Assembly: GCF_001611795.1 (NCBI RefSeq)
Contig: NZ_CP015098.1
Coordinates: forward strand, 3,782,001 to 3,846,000
DNA: 64,000 bases
Direction: 5' to 3'
Origin: Streptomyces qaidamensis
GTDB lineage: Bacteria; Actinomycetota; Actinomycetes; Streptomycetales; Streptomycetaceae
In this document: piece by piece, positions 9,751 through 17,866 of the stretch
How positions within the stretch are numbered: the stretch's first letter is position 1
Layout: every line of letters begins with the position of its first letter
The notes under the pieces: generated by a model
Told to the model about the DNA's origin: nothing
Databases searched by the model: none
The model's input: only the letters and a program-made list of their open reading frames with translations
Translations under genes and position numbers: made by a program

Positions 9751-9850
9751 TAGCGCCCCCTGAGGGGCGCGGGGCCGTATCCATGTGCGGCTCCGCCGCG
9801 TGGCGCGATCAACCCCACACCACCCGCGCCCCGCAAAGCACCTGGAGCGA
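9751..9850. repeat. Streptomyces intergenic repeat-like element with terminator stem
   Basis: The gap 9558-9868 between rsmI and the zinc-ribbon gene holds no credible gene. It does hold a hairpin, GCGCCCC-CTGA-GGGGCGC (9753-9770), immediately followed by GGGGCCGTAT and then a second hairpin, GCGGC-TCC-GCCGC (9787-9799), with a CGCGATCAACCCC tail. From memory, this order of motifs is seen at many intergenic sites in Streptomyces genomes. The first hairpin is well placed to terminate rsmI transcription, which comes from the right on the minus strand. The repeat-family assignment rests on recall, not on comparison. Confidence 0.55.
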
Positions 9851-9868
9851 GCCCCACCCCGAACCCGG

Positions 9869-10717
9869 TCACCCCGCAGCGTTCTTCGCGGCGACCACCG
9901 CATCGAAAACCACCCGCTTCGGCACACCGGCCTCCACCGCCACCGCAGCGATCGCCTCCTTGCGCCGCTCCCCCGCTTCCTCCCGCACCCGGACCCGCCG
10001 GACCAGCTCCTCGGGCCCGACCTCCTCGGGCCCCTTCTCCGGCGCGCCCTCCACGACGACCGTGATCTCGCCGCGCACCCCTTCCGCGGCCCACGCGGCC
10101 AGCTCCCCGAGCCCGCCCCGCCGCACCTCCTCGTACGTCTTGGTCAGCTCCCGGCACACCGCGGCCCGCCGCTCGGCCCCGAACACCTCGGACATCGCCG
10201 CCAGCGTGTCGTCGAGCCGGTGGGGGGCCTCGAAGTAGACGAGCGTCCGCCGCTCCTCGGCGACCTCCCGCAGCCGCCCCAGCCGCTCCCCCGCCTTGCG
10301 CGGCAGGAACCCCTCGAAGCAGAACCGGTCGACCGGCAGTCCGGACAGCGCGAGCGCGGTGAGCACCGCGGACGGCCCGGGCACGGCGGTGACCCGTACG
10401 TCCCGCTCGACCGCGGCGGCGACCAGCCGGTACCCCGGGTCGGACACGGACGGCATCCCCGCGTCCGTGACGAGCAGCACCCGCGCCCCGCCCACCAGCT
10501 CCTCGACCAGCTCCGGCGTCCGGGCGGCCTCGTTGCCCTCGAAGTACGACACGACCCGCCCCTTGGGCGTGACGCCGAGCGCCTGGGTCAGCCGGCGCAG
10601 CCGCCGCGTGTCCTCGGCGGCGACGACATCGGCTCCGGCCAGTTCCTCGGCGAGCCGGGGCGGGGCGTCCGCGATGTCGCCGATGGGGGTGCCTGCGAGT
10701 ACGAGGGTTCCGATCAC
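9869..10717 (-). CDS. rsmI: 16S rRNA (cytidine1402-2'-O)-methyltransferase
   Basis: RsmI 2'-O-methylates C1402 in the decoding centre of 16S rRNA. It is 282 residues with the tetrapyrrole-methylase fold: the N-terminal LVLAGTPIGD loop, AAEDTRR, LVTDAGMPSVSDPGYRLV and the PGPSAVLTAL segment are all family hallmarks. The C-terminal EERRKEAIAAVAVEAGVPKRVVFDAV region is the small helical domain. The start is GTG 10717, with GGGAG a few bases upstream. The gene diverges from the pmt gene with 111 bp between starts, an arrangement also found in mycobacteria. Confidence 0.95.
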   Translation of the reverse strand: MIGTLVLAGTPIGDIADAPPRLAEELAGADVVAAEDTRRLRRLTQALGVTPKGRVVSYFEGNEAARTPELVEELVGGARVLLVTDAGMPSVSDPGYRLVAAAVERDVRVTAVPGPSAVLTALALSGLPVDRFCFEGFLPRKAGERLGRLREVAEERRTLVYFEAPHRLDDTLAAMSEVFGAERRAAVCRELTKTYEEVRRGGLGELAAWAAEGVRGEITVVVEGAPEKGPEEVGPEELVRRVRVREEAGERRKEAIAAVAVEAGVPKRVVFDAVVAAKNAAG

Positions 10718-10828
10718 GCTCCCATCCTCCCAGGGGCGGCGGGCCCGGACTCCTCCCAGGGGCGGAGGATGCGGACGCATACCGGCCATGCACGGGACTC
10801 ACACAGAACGGTTCCCTACGATGGCGCG

Positions 10829-12577
10829 GTGACCAGTACCGCGTCCTCCACGGACACCCGGCAGGGCCAGGCGCCGCTCGACCAGCGGCCGTCCTGGCAG
10901 CAGCGGCTGCGCCGCTTCGGCTACCAGGGGCAGCCCAGAAGCGACGCCCGCGACGTCCGTGACCGCCTGGTGCCGCCGTACACCGAGCCCTCCCCGCGCC
11001 TGTGGGCGGCACTCGGCGTCCCGCACCAGCTCGCGGGCCGGCTGGTGCGCTGGTCGGGCTGGATCGGCCCGCTGCTCGTCACGCTGCTGGCGGGGGTGCT
11101 GCGGTTCTGGAACCTGGGCAGCCCCAGGGCGGTGATATTCGACGAGACGTACTACGCCAAGGACGCGTGGGCGCTGATCCACCGCGGGTTCGAGCTCAAC
11201 TGGGACAAGAAGGCCAACGACCTGGTGCTGTCGTCGGGCGGGCAGGTCCCGCTCCCGGCGGACGCCGCGTACGTCGTGCACCCGCCGATCGGGAAGTACG
11301 TCATCGGGCTCGGCGAGCTGATGTTCGGGTTCGATCCCTTCGGCTGGCGCTTCATGACGGCGGTGCTCGGCACGCTGTCCGTGCTGCTGCTGTGCCGGAT
11401 CGGCCGCCGCCTGTTCCGCTCCACCTTCCTGGGGTGTCTGGCGGGCGCGCTGATGGCGGTGGACGGCCTGCACTTCGTGATGAGCCGCACGGCGCTGCTC
11501 GACGGTGTGCTGATGTTCTTCGTGCTGGCCGCGTTCGGCTGTCTGCTCGTGGACCGGGACAGGGCCCGCGCGAAACTCGCCGCCGCGCTGCCGCTGGACG
11601 AGGACGGCCGGGCCCGGCCCGACCGGCACACGGCCGAGACGGCCCGCCTGGGACGGCGCCCCTGGCGCTGGGCGGCGGGCCTGATGCTGGGCCTGGCCAT
11701 CGGCACGAAGTGGAACGGCCTCTACATCCTGGCCGCGTTCTGCCTGATGGCGGTGTTGTGGGACGTCGCTTCGCGGCGGGTCGCCGGTGCCCGGCACCCG
11801 TACGCGGCGGTCCTCAAGCGCGACACCGGCCTCGCGTTCGTCGCCACGGTCCCGGTCGCCCTGGTCACCTACCTGCTGTCCTGGACCGGCTGGATCCTCT
11901 CCGCCACGAACGGCTCCGGCGGCTACTACCGCAACTGGGCCGCGACCAGCGGCAAGGGCGGCAGCTGGACGTTCCTGCCCGACTGGCTGCGCAGCCTGTG
12001 GCACTACGAGCACCAGGTGTACGAGTTCCACGTCGGCCTGTCCTCGCCGCACACGTACCAGTCCAACCCGTGGAGCTGGCTCGTCCTCGGCCGCCCGGTG
12101 TCGTACTTCTACGAGTCCCCGGCCCCCGGCAAGGACGGCTGCCCCGCCGACGCCGGCGAGAAGTGCGCCCGCGAGGTCCTCGCCCTCGGCACGCCGCTGC
12201 TGTGGTGGGTCGCCTGTCTCGCGGTCCTCTACGTGCTGTGGCGCTGGTTCTTCCGCCGTGACTGGCGCGCGGGTGCCATCGCCTGCGGCATCGCGGCCGG
12301 CTACCTGCCCTGGTTCATGTACCAGGAGCGCACGATCTTCTTCTTCTACGCCGTCGTTTTCCTGCCGTTCCTGTGCCTGGCGGTGGCGATGCTCCTCGGC
12401 GCGATCATCGGCCCACCCCGCTCCAGCGACACCCGCCGCGTCGCGGGCGCCACGGCCGCGGGCGTCCTGGTCCTCCTGATCACCTGGAACTTCATCTATT
12501 TCTGGCCGCTGTACACGGGCACCGCCATCCCCATCGACGACTGGCGGTCGCGGATGTGGCTGGACACGTGGGTGTGA
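10829..12577 (+). CDS. pmt: Dolichyl-phosphate-mannose--protein O-mannosyltransferase
   Basis: 582 residues of a multi-spanning GT-C glycosyltransferase. It transfers mannose from polyprenyl phosphate mannose to Ser/Thr of secreted proteins at the outer face of the membrane. The first extracellular loop after helix 1 carries the catalytic DE pair in VIFDETYYAKDAW. Several hydrophobic helices follow (WAAGLMLGLAIGTKWNGLYILA, LAFVATVPVALVTYLLS and others), and the C-terminal segment ends with FIYFWPLYTG. I start at GTG 10829; an ATG 78 nt upstream is in frame but would reach into the divergent promoter. In Streptomyces, Pmt is known to be needed for phage phiC31 infection and for glycoprotein synthesis. 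Confidence 0.94.
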   Translation: MTSTASSTDTRQGQAPLDQRPSWQQRLRRFGYQGQPRSDARDVRDRLVPPYTEPSPRLWAALGVPHQLAGRLVRWSGWIGPLLVTLLAGVLRFWNLGSPRAVIFDETYYAKDAWALIHRGFELNWDKKANDLVLSSGGQVPLPADAAYVVHPPIGKYVIGLGELMFGFDPFGWRFMTAVLGTLSVLLLCRIGRRLFRSTFLGCLAGALMAVDGLHFVMSRTALLDGVLMFFVLAAFGCLLVDRDRARAKLAAALPLDEDGRARPDRHTAETARLGRRPWRWAAGLMLGLAIGTKWNGLYILAAFCLMAVLWDVASRRVAGARHPYAAVLKRDTGLAFVATVPVALVTYLLSWTGWILSATNGSGGYYRNWAATSGKGGSWTFLPDWLRSLWHYEHQVYEFHVGLSSPHTYQSNPWSWLVLGRPVSYFYESPAPGKDGCPADAGEKCAREVLALGTPLLWWVACLAVLYVLWRWFFRRDWRAGAIACGIAAGYLPWFMYQERTIFFFYAVVFLPFLCLAVAMLLGAIIGPPRSSDTRRVAGATAAGVLVLLITWNFIYFWPLYTGTAIPIDDWRSRMWLDTWV

Positions 12578-12707
12578 TCTACGTTCGGTCACAATCCGAA
12601 AACTCCCGCCCCGGTTAGTAACCGCTTACGCATAGAGTCCCCCCGGCACCGAGCTTTCTGAACGCGTTCAAAGGAGCGTGTGGGGCTCAACGGGGAGGGG
12701 TCCACCC

Positions 12708-14342
12708 ATGGGCAAGGGGGTCAAAACCGCCGTCATAGGCGGGGTGTTCGCGGTGATGCTGGGCGGGGCCGGGTACGGCACCTACAACATCGTGAACGCG
12801 CTGAACGGTGACGGGGGCGGCACGGGCGGGGTGGCCGCGGAGAAGAAGTCGGGGCCGCCCGGCAAGGACGAGGTCAAGGAGACCACGGCCAAGTTCTTCA
12901 CGGCCTGGGAGAAGGGCGCTGCCGCCACGGCGGCCTCGTACACGAACAACGACGGCGCCGCCGAGCAGCTGCTCACCGCCTTCGGCGACGACGCGCACAT
13001 CACCGGCGTGAAGATCACGCCGGGCGCGGCCCGGGGCACCACAGTCCCGTACGCGGTGAAGGCGAAGGTGGCCTACGGCGGGAAGTCCAAGCCGCTGAGC
13101 TACGAGAGCGAGCTGAAGGTCGTGCGCGGGCTGACCACCGGGCGGGCGCTGGTCGACTGGCAGCCGTCCGTCGTGCACCCCGAGCTGAAGAAGGACGACA
13201 CCCTCGTCACCGAGGAGTCGGCCACGCCGCCCATCGAGGCCGTGGGCCGCGACGGCGCCGAGCTGACGAAGGAGAAGTACCCCTCCCTCGGACCGATCCT
13301 GGACGCCCTGCGCGACAAGTACGGCGAGCAGGCCGGCGGCACCCCCGGCGTCGAACTGGTCATCCGGCACACCGGCAACGGCGCTCCCGACACTCCGCTG
13401 CTCACCCTCGCCGAGGGCAAGCCGGGCAAGCTCACCACCACGATCAGCCCGGGCGCGCAGGCAGCGGCCGAGAAGGCGGTCAAGCGGTTCGCCCAGTCGT
13501 CGGTGGTGGCCGTCAAGCCCAGCACCGGCGAGGTGCTGGCCGTGGCCAACCACCGCACGGACGGCTTCAACGCCGCTTTCCAGGGCGAGGCGGCACCCGG
13601 CTCCACCATGAAGATCATCACCGCCGCGATGCTCATCGACAACGGTGTGACCTCCATGAACGGCCCGGCACCCTGCCCGGACACCGCCGTGTGGCAGAGC
13701 CAGTCGTTCAAGAACCTGACGGGCATGAAGGCCAACGAGAACGCCACGCTCGCCAACAGCTTCATGCGGTCCTGCAACACCGCCTTCATCAAGCTCATCG
13801 ACGAGAAGCCGCTCACGGACGCCTCGCTGACCCAGGAGGCCGAGGAGCGCTTCGGCCTGGGGCAGGACAACTGGACGACCGGCATCGCCTCCTTCGACGG
13901 CAGCGTCCCCGCCGTCGACGGGCCGGACCGGGCGGCGGGCGCCATCGGGCAGGGGCAGGTGCAGATGAGCCCGCTGAACATGGCCTCGGTGACCGCGACC
14001 GCCATCACCGGCGCCTTCCGCCAGCCCTACCTGGTCTCGCCGGAGCTGGACGGCCGGGAGCTGGCCCGGGCCCAGGGCCTGCGGGCGAGCACCGCCGCCC
14101 AGCTCAAGCAGATGATGCGGCTCACGGCCACGCAGGGCACCGCCGCGCCGGCCATGGCCGGACTGGGCGGTGACATCGGCGCCAAGACCGGTTCCGCCGA
14201 GGTCGACGGCAACGCCAAGTCCAACAGCTGGTTCACCGGATTCCGGGGCGACATCGCGGCGGCGGCCATGACCGAGGAGGGCGGCCACGGCGGTGACGCG
14301 GCCGGGCCGATTGTCGCAGCCGTGCTACGAACAGGTGGCTGA
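12708..14342 (+). CDS. Penicillin-binding protein (class B-like transpeptidase), copy 1
   Basis: 544 residues. An uncleaved signal anchor (about 5-28, TAVIGGVFAVMLGGAGYGTYNIV) places it outside the membrane. Residues about 55-150 form an NTF2-like MecA_N domain, followed by a dimerisation-like region and a transpeptidase domain. The active-site motifs are complete: STMK (nucleophile Ser about 299), SCN (SCNTAF) and KTGS (AKTGSAEV). It should cross-link peptidoglycan and bind beta-lactams. The start is ATG 12708, after a GGGGAGGGG site. The next gene is a paralogue in the same direction (103-bp gap), so the pair looks like a tandem duplication. Confidence 0.93.
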   Translation: MGKGVKTAVIGGVFAVMLGGAGYGTYNIVNALNGDGGGTGGVAAEKKSGPPGKDEVKETTAKFFTAWEKGAAATAASYTNNDGAAEQLLTAFGDDAHITGVKITPGAARGTTVPYAVKAKVAYGGKSKPLSYESELKVVRGLTTGRALVDWQPSVVHPELKKDDTLVTEESATPPIEAVGRDGAELTKEKYPSLGPILDALRDKYGEQAGGTPGVELVIRHTGNGAPDTPLLTLAEGKPGKLTTTISPGAQAAAEKAVKRFAQSSVVAVKPSTGEVLAVANHRTDGFNAAFQGEAAPGSTMKIITAAMLIDNGVTSMNGPAPCPDTAVWQSQSFKNLTGMKANENATLANSFMRSCNTAFIKLIDEKPLTDASLTQEAEERFGLGQDNWTTGIASFDGSVPAVDGPDRAAGAIGQGQVQMSPLNMASVTATAITGAFRQPYLVSPELDGRELARAQGLRASTAAQLKQMMRLTATQGTAAPAMAGLGGDIGAKTGSAEVDGNAKSNSWFTGFRGDIAAAAMTEEGGHGGDAAGPIVAAVLRTGG

Positions 14343-14445
14343 TCTCACCTCCGCGCCACGGGACCCTAGGGTGGTGGCCGTCGTTGGGACATGGGACGGC
14401 TGAGGGCGACGGGAGCCCTGGGGAATCTCGGAGGAACGGACAGCA

Positions 14446-16113
14446 GTGGGCAACAGAAGGCGCGTCGCCGAGCGACGGAAGACCAGACCCGCCGTGATCG
14501 GCGGGATGATCGCCGTGGTCGTGGTGGGCGCCGGGGCCGGTGCCTACGCGCTGTACGGCGGTGGCGCCGCCGCGGACGACGGGACACGGGCCTCGGACCA
14601 GAAGGCCGAGGTGAAGACGGGCCCGCTGTCCCCGGCCGAAGTCACCACCACCGCCCGCGCCTTCCTCACCGCCTGGCAGTCCCAGAAGGTCGACCGGGCC
14701 GCCGCGGCCACCGACGACACCTCCGCGGCCCGGTCACTGCTCACGGGCTACACCAAGGACGCCCACATCAAGGACGTCACCCTCACCCCGGGCCGGCCCA
14801 CCGGCGACAAGGTGCCGTTCTCCGTCAAGGGCACGGTGTCCTACAAGGGCACCGACAAGCCGCTGGCGTACGACAGCGCCCTGACCGTCGTGCGCCGCGC
14901 CGCCGACGGAAAGCCGCTGGTCGACTGGCACGCGGCCGTCGTCCACCCGGATCTGCGGGACGGCGACACCCTGGTCACCGGCGCGGCGGGCACGCCCCCG
15001 GTCAAGGCGCTCGACCGGGACGGCGGCGAACTGACCACCAAGAAGTACGCCTCGATCGGCCCGATCCTGGACGGCCTGCGCGAGAAGTACGGCAAGGAGG
15101 CCGGCGGCAAGGCCGGCATCGAACTGCGGGTGGTGCGCGGGAAGTCCGCGGAGGCGAAGGACCTCTCCGACAAGACCCTGCTGGAGCTGAGCGAGGGCAC
15201 GCCCGGCACGGTGAAGACCACGCTGGACCCGGCCCTCCAGGCGGCCGCCGAGAAGCAGGTCGCGAAGAAGGCCAAGTCGTCCGTGGCCCTGCTGCGGGTG
15301 TCGACCGGCGAGATCCTGGCCGCCGCCAACGCCTCCCCCGGCTTCAACACCGCCTTCCAGGGCTCCCTGGCCCCCGGCTCCACGATGAAGGTCATCACCT
15401 CGTCGCTGCTGATCGAGAAGGGCCTGGCCTCGGCGGACAAGAAGCACCCGTGCCCGAAGTACTTCACGTACGGGCACTGGAAGTTCCAGAACGACGACAA
15501 GTTCCAGATCAAGAACGGCACGTTCAAGGCGAGCTTCGCCCGCTCCTGCAACACGGCCTTCATCAGCCAGGCCCCGAAGCTGAAGAACGACGACCTGACC
15601 AAGGAGGCCCAGCAGGTCTACGGCCTGGGGCTGAACAACTGGGCCATCGGAGTGCCGTCCTTCGACGGCGCGGTGCCGGTGCAGTCGGCCGCCCAGATGG
15701 GTGCCTCGCTGATCGGGCAGGGCGGGGTCCGGATGAACCCGCTGAACATGGCGTCGGTGTCGGCGACGGTCAAGGCCGGCACCTTCCACCAGCCGTACCT
15801 GGTCTCCCCGGACGTGGACGGGCGGGAGCTGGCGAAGGCCGCGCGCACGATGCCGGCGAGCACCCTGTCCCAGTTGCGTGAGCTGATGGCGTACACCGCC
15901 GCGTACGGCACGGCCGCGGAGGCGATGTCCGGGGTCGGCGGCGACGTCGGTGCGAAGACCGGGTCCGCCGAGGTCGACGGGCAGAAGAAGCCGAACGGCT
16001 GGTTCACGGCCTACCGGGGCGACCTGGCCGCCGCGGGCGTGGTCCAGCAGGGCGGGCACGGTGGCTCGACGGCCGGCCCGATCGTGGCGGCCCTGCTGAA
16101 GGCGGGCGGCTGA
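14446..16113 (+). CDS. Penicillin-binding protein (class B-like transpeptidase), copy 2
   Basis: 555 residues with the same layout as the upstream gene: a membrane anchor (about 14-37), NTF2-like domain and transpeptidase domain. The active-site motifs are STMK (Ser about 312), SCN (RSCNTAF) and KTGS. The two proteins share long stretches such as PLNMASV, QPYLVSP and GAKTGSAEVDG but differ in the first 250 residues. The start is GTG 14446, with GGAGGA 10 nt upstream. No partner shape, elongation or division (SEDS) gene lies next to it. Only a tandem-repeat array and ssgE follow. Confidence 0.93.
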   Translation: MGNRRRVAERRKTRPAVIGGMIAVVVVGAGAGAYALYGGGAAADDGTRASDQKAEVKTGPLSPAEVTTTARAFLTAWQSQKVDRAAAATDDTSAARSLLTGYTKDAHIKDVTLTPGRPTGDKVPFSVKGTVSYKGTDKPLAYDSALTVVRRAADGKPLVDWHAAVVHPDLRDGDTLVTGAAGTPPVKALDRDGGELTTKKYASIGPILDGLREKYGKEAGGKAGIELRVVRGKSAEAKDLSDKTLLELSEGTPGTVKTTLDPALQAAAEKQVAKKAKSSVALLRVSTGEILAAANASPGFNTAFQGSLAPGSTMKVITSSLLIEKGLASADKKHPCPKYFTYGHWKFQNDDKFQIKNGTFKASFARSCNTAFISQAPKLKNDDLTKEAQQVYGLGLNNWAIGVPSFDGAVPVQSAAQMGASLIGQGGVRMNPLNMASVSATVKAGTFHQPYLVSPDVDGRELAKAARTMPASTLSQLRELMAYTAAYGTAAEAMSGVGGDVGAKTGSAEVDGQKKPNGWFTAYRGDLAAAGVVQQGGHGGSTAGPIVAALLKAGG

Positions 16114-16120
16114 GCCCCGG

Positions 16121-16229
16121 GTTCAGCGCGTAACGGGGTTCAGCGCTGACGGAGTTCAGTGCTGACGGAGTTGAGCGCTGACGGACTTGAGCGCTGAAGG
16201 AGTTCAGTGCTGACGGAGTTCAGCGCGTG
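16121..16229. repeat. Tandem array, 16-bp period, about 7 copies
   Basis: Seven near-identical units with consensus GTTCAGCGCTGACGGA run head to tail between the convergent ends of the second PBP gene and ssgE. Each full unit contains the perfect 10-bp palindrome TCAGCGCTGA or a one-base variant (TCAGTGCTGA, TGAGCGCTGA). The first and last units are altered (GCGCGTAACGG, GCGCGTGA). The period is not a multiple of three and the array is outside both genes. It could act as a bidirectional terminator or a protein-binding array, or it may be a neutral minisatellite. Confidence 0.85.
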
Positions 16230-16236
16230 ATGCGGA

Positions 16237-16602
16237 TCAATGCGTCACGGGTTCCGCGGCGGCCATGTACGTCCGCCGCAGGAACCGCAGCAGCGCCTGG
16301 CGCTCGAACTGCACCACCGACACCCCTTGCGCGGAGTGGAACTCCACCACGACCTGCACCCGGCCGCACGGCCACACCCGCACCTCGCCGCTCCCGGCAG
16401 GAGCCCGCAGACCTTCCTCCAGCAGCTCGCGGCTGAACACCCACTCGCGTCCCCCGGCTCCCGGCAGCGTCATGCGCACCTTCCGGGGATCGTGGTCGGG
16501 GTCGTACCGCAGGGTGACCGGAACCGCCTCCAGCTCGTCGACCAGCGGCACGGCCGCGTCCGAGACGATGTGGGCTCGCGCGTACTGCTCGACTACGGAC
16601 AT
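16237..16602 (-). CDS. ssgE: SsgA-like sporulation protein, probably SsgE
   Basis: 121 residues, a typical length for SsgA-like proteins (SALPs), which are found in sporulating actinomycetes and guide septum and spore-wall events. Family features are the central LRYDPDHDPRKVRMTLPGAGGREWVFSRELL-type stretch (positions about 31-61), followed by G.GEVRVWPC and the C-terminal FLRRTY. Its place beside the two PBPs and the ECF transporter matches S. coelicolor ssgE (SCO3158) as I recall it; that paralogue is linked to spore separation and autolysis. The family is certain. The paralogue letter rests on synteny. It is transcribed divergently from the cbiMN gene. Confidence 0.9.
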   Translation of the reverse strand: MSVVEQYARAHIVSDAAVPLVDELEAVPVTLRYDPDHDPRKVRMTLPGAGGREWVFSRELLEEGLRAPAGSGEVRVWPCGRVQVVVEFHSAQGVSVVQFERQALLRFLRRTYMAAAEPVTH

Positions 16603-16734
16603 CGGACGGCCCCTTCACCGTGCGCAATCCGAGTGGAAACCGTGCGTCCACTCCCTCTCCAATGTCGCATATTTTCCGGATTGCGCTCCTGGAGCCGGAT
16701 ATATCACGGGTGAGATAAAACGAGCATCACGCTC

Positions 16735-16751
16735 TTGCAAACCGTTCGCAT
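16735..16751 (+). promoter_or_regulatory. Candidate Nur (nickel-uptake regulator) box
   Basis: TTGCAA-ACCGT-TCGCAT lies 20 nt before the cbiMN start. The published S. coelicolor Nur box is tTGCaa-N5-ttGCAA. Here the left half is perfect, the spacer is exactly 5 nt, and the right half matches 4 of 6 (10 of 12 overall). If real, it means nickel-responsive repression of the transporter and argues for nickel rather than cobalt as substrate. This is seen by eye only. Confidence 0.45.
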
Positions 16752-16772
16752 CAAGCCACATCATCGAACGGT
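16741..16772 (+). promoter_or_regulatory. Inverted repeat covering the cbiMN start codon
   Basis: ACCGTTCG (16741-16748) and CGAACGGT (16765-16772) are perfect 8-bp complements 16 nt apart. With a 2-nt bulge the arms extend further: TGCA before the left arm and GCA after the right. The right arm includes the first two bases of the GTG start at 16771. It could be an operator dyad, or an RNA hairpin that hides the start codon. No Shine-Dalgarno sequence is obvious before this GTG, so start access may be controlled. Confidence 0.55.
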
Positions 16773-17865
16773 GCATGTACCTGACGGATTCATCAACGCG
16801 CCCACCTCCGCCGCCACCGGTGTGATCGCCGCGGGCGCCATCGCCGTGAGCCTGCGCGGCGCACGCCGCGAACTCGACGAGCGCACGGCGCCGCTGGCCG
16901 GGCTCGTGGCGGCGTTCATCTTCGCGGTGCAGATGCTGAACTTCCCCGTAGCGGCGGGGACCAGCGGCCATCTCCTCGGCGGTGCGCTGGCGGCGATACT
17001 CGTCGGTCCCTACACCGGGGTCCTGTGCGTCTCCGTCGTCCTGCTGATGCAGGGCATCCTGTTCGCGGACGGCGGTCTGACCGCGCTGGGCGTGAACATC
17101 ACCAACATGGCGATCGTCACGACGGTCGTGGCCTACGCCCTCTTCCGCGGCCTGGTGAAGGTGCTGCCCCGCACCCGCCGATCGGTCACCGCGGCCGCCT
17201 TCGTCGCGGCCCTGGTCTCCGTCCCGGCCGCCGCGCTCGCCTTCACGCTGATGTACGCGATCGGCGGCACCACCGACGTGTCGATCGGCAAGGTCGCCAC
17301 CGCCATGATCGGCGTGCACGTCCTGATCGGCATCGGCGAGGCCGTGATCACCGCGCTGACCGTCGGCTCGGTCATCGCCGTACGCCCGGACCTGGTGTAC
17401 GGGGCGCGCGGCCTCACGCAGAAGCTGAAGCTGCGGGTGAACGGCGAACTGGTCGACGCCCCCGACGCCGAGCCCGAGCCCGTGCCCGCCGCCGCCCGCA
17501 CTTCGCACCGCAAGGTGTGGGCGGCCGGCCTGGTCGCCTCCCTCGTGCTGGCCGGGTTCGTCAGCTTCTACGCCTCGGCGAACCCCGACGGCCTGGAGAA
17601 GGTCGCCGCCGACCACGGCATCGACAAGAAGGCCGAGGACCACGCGGTGGCCGACTCCCCGCTCGCCGACTACGGCGTCAAGGACGTCGCCGACGCTCGC
17701 CTGTCCGGGGGGCTGGCGGGCGTCATCGGCGTGGGCGTCACGGTCGTCGCCGGCACCGGCGTGTTCTGGGCCGTGCGCCGCCGCCGCACCGACGACACCT
17801 CCCCGTCGGACACGACGAACACGCCGGATACGACGAACACGAGCACGACGGGCACGAGCGTCTGA
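16771..17865 (+). CDS. cbiM: Nickel/cobalt ECF transporter, fused substrate-specific component CbiM-CbiN type
   Basis: 364 residues. The N-terminal VHVPDGFINAPTS matches the metal-binding N-terminus of CbiM/NikM proteins, in which His2 and the free amino terminus bind Ni or Co. This fixes the GTG start at 16771 rather than upstream in-frame codons. About six membrane helices follow to residue ~210. After a charged linker comes an N-component-like module: helix WAAGLVASLVLAGFVSFYA, the hallmark PDGLEKVA, and a last helix near 315-337. It ends in a Thr/Asp-rich tail. CbiN or NikN is often a separate protein; here M and N are one chain. It forms an ECF transporter with the next two genes. Confidence 0.92.
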   Translation: MHVPDGFINAPTSAATGVIAAGAIAVSLRGARRELDERTAPLAGLVAAFIFAVQMLNFPVAAGTSGHLLGGALAAILVGPYTGVLCVSVVLLMQGILFADGGLTALGVNITNMAIVTTVVAYALFRGLVKVLPRTRRSVTAAAFVAALVSVPAAALAFTLMYAIGGTTDVSIGKVATAMIGVHVLIGIGEAVITALTVGSVIAVRPDLVYGARGLTQKLKLRVNGELVDAPDAEPEPVPAAARTSHRKVWAAGLVASLVLAGFVSFYASANPDGLEKVAADHGIDKKAEDHAVADSPLADYGVKDVADARLSGGLAGVIGVGVTVVAGTGVFWAVRRRRTDDTSPSDTTNTPDTTNTSTTGTSV

Positions 17866-17866
17866 C

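Noticed and set aside
16603..16770. Cobalamin riboswitch before cbiMN
   Set aside because: The region is too short and lacks the B12 box; a Nur site fits better.
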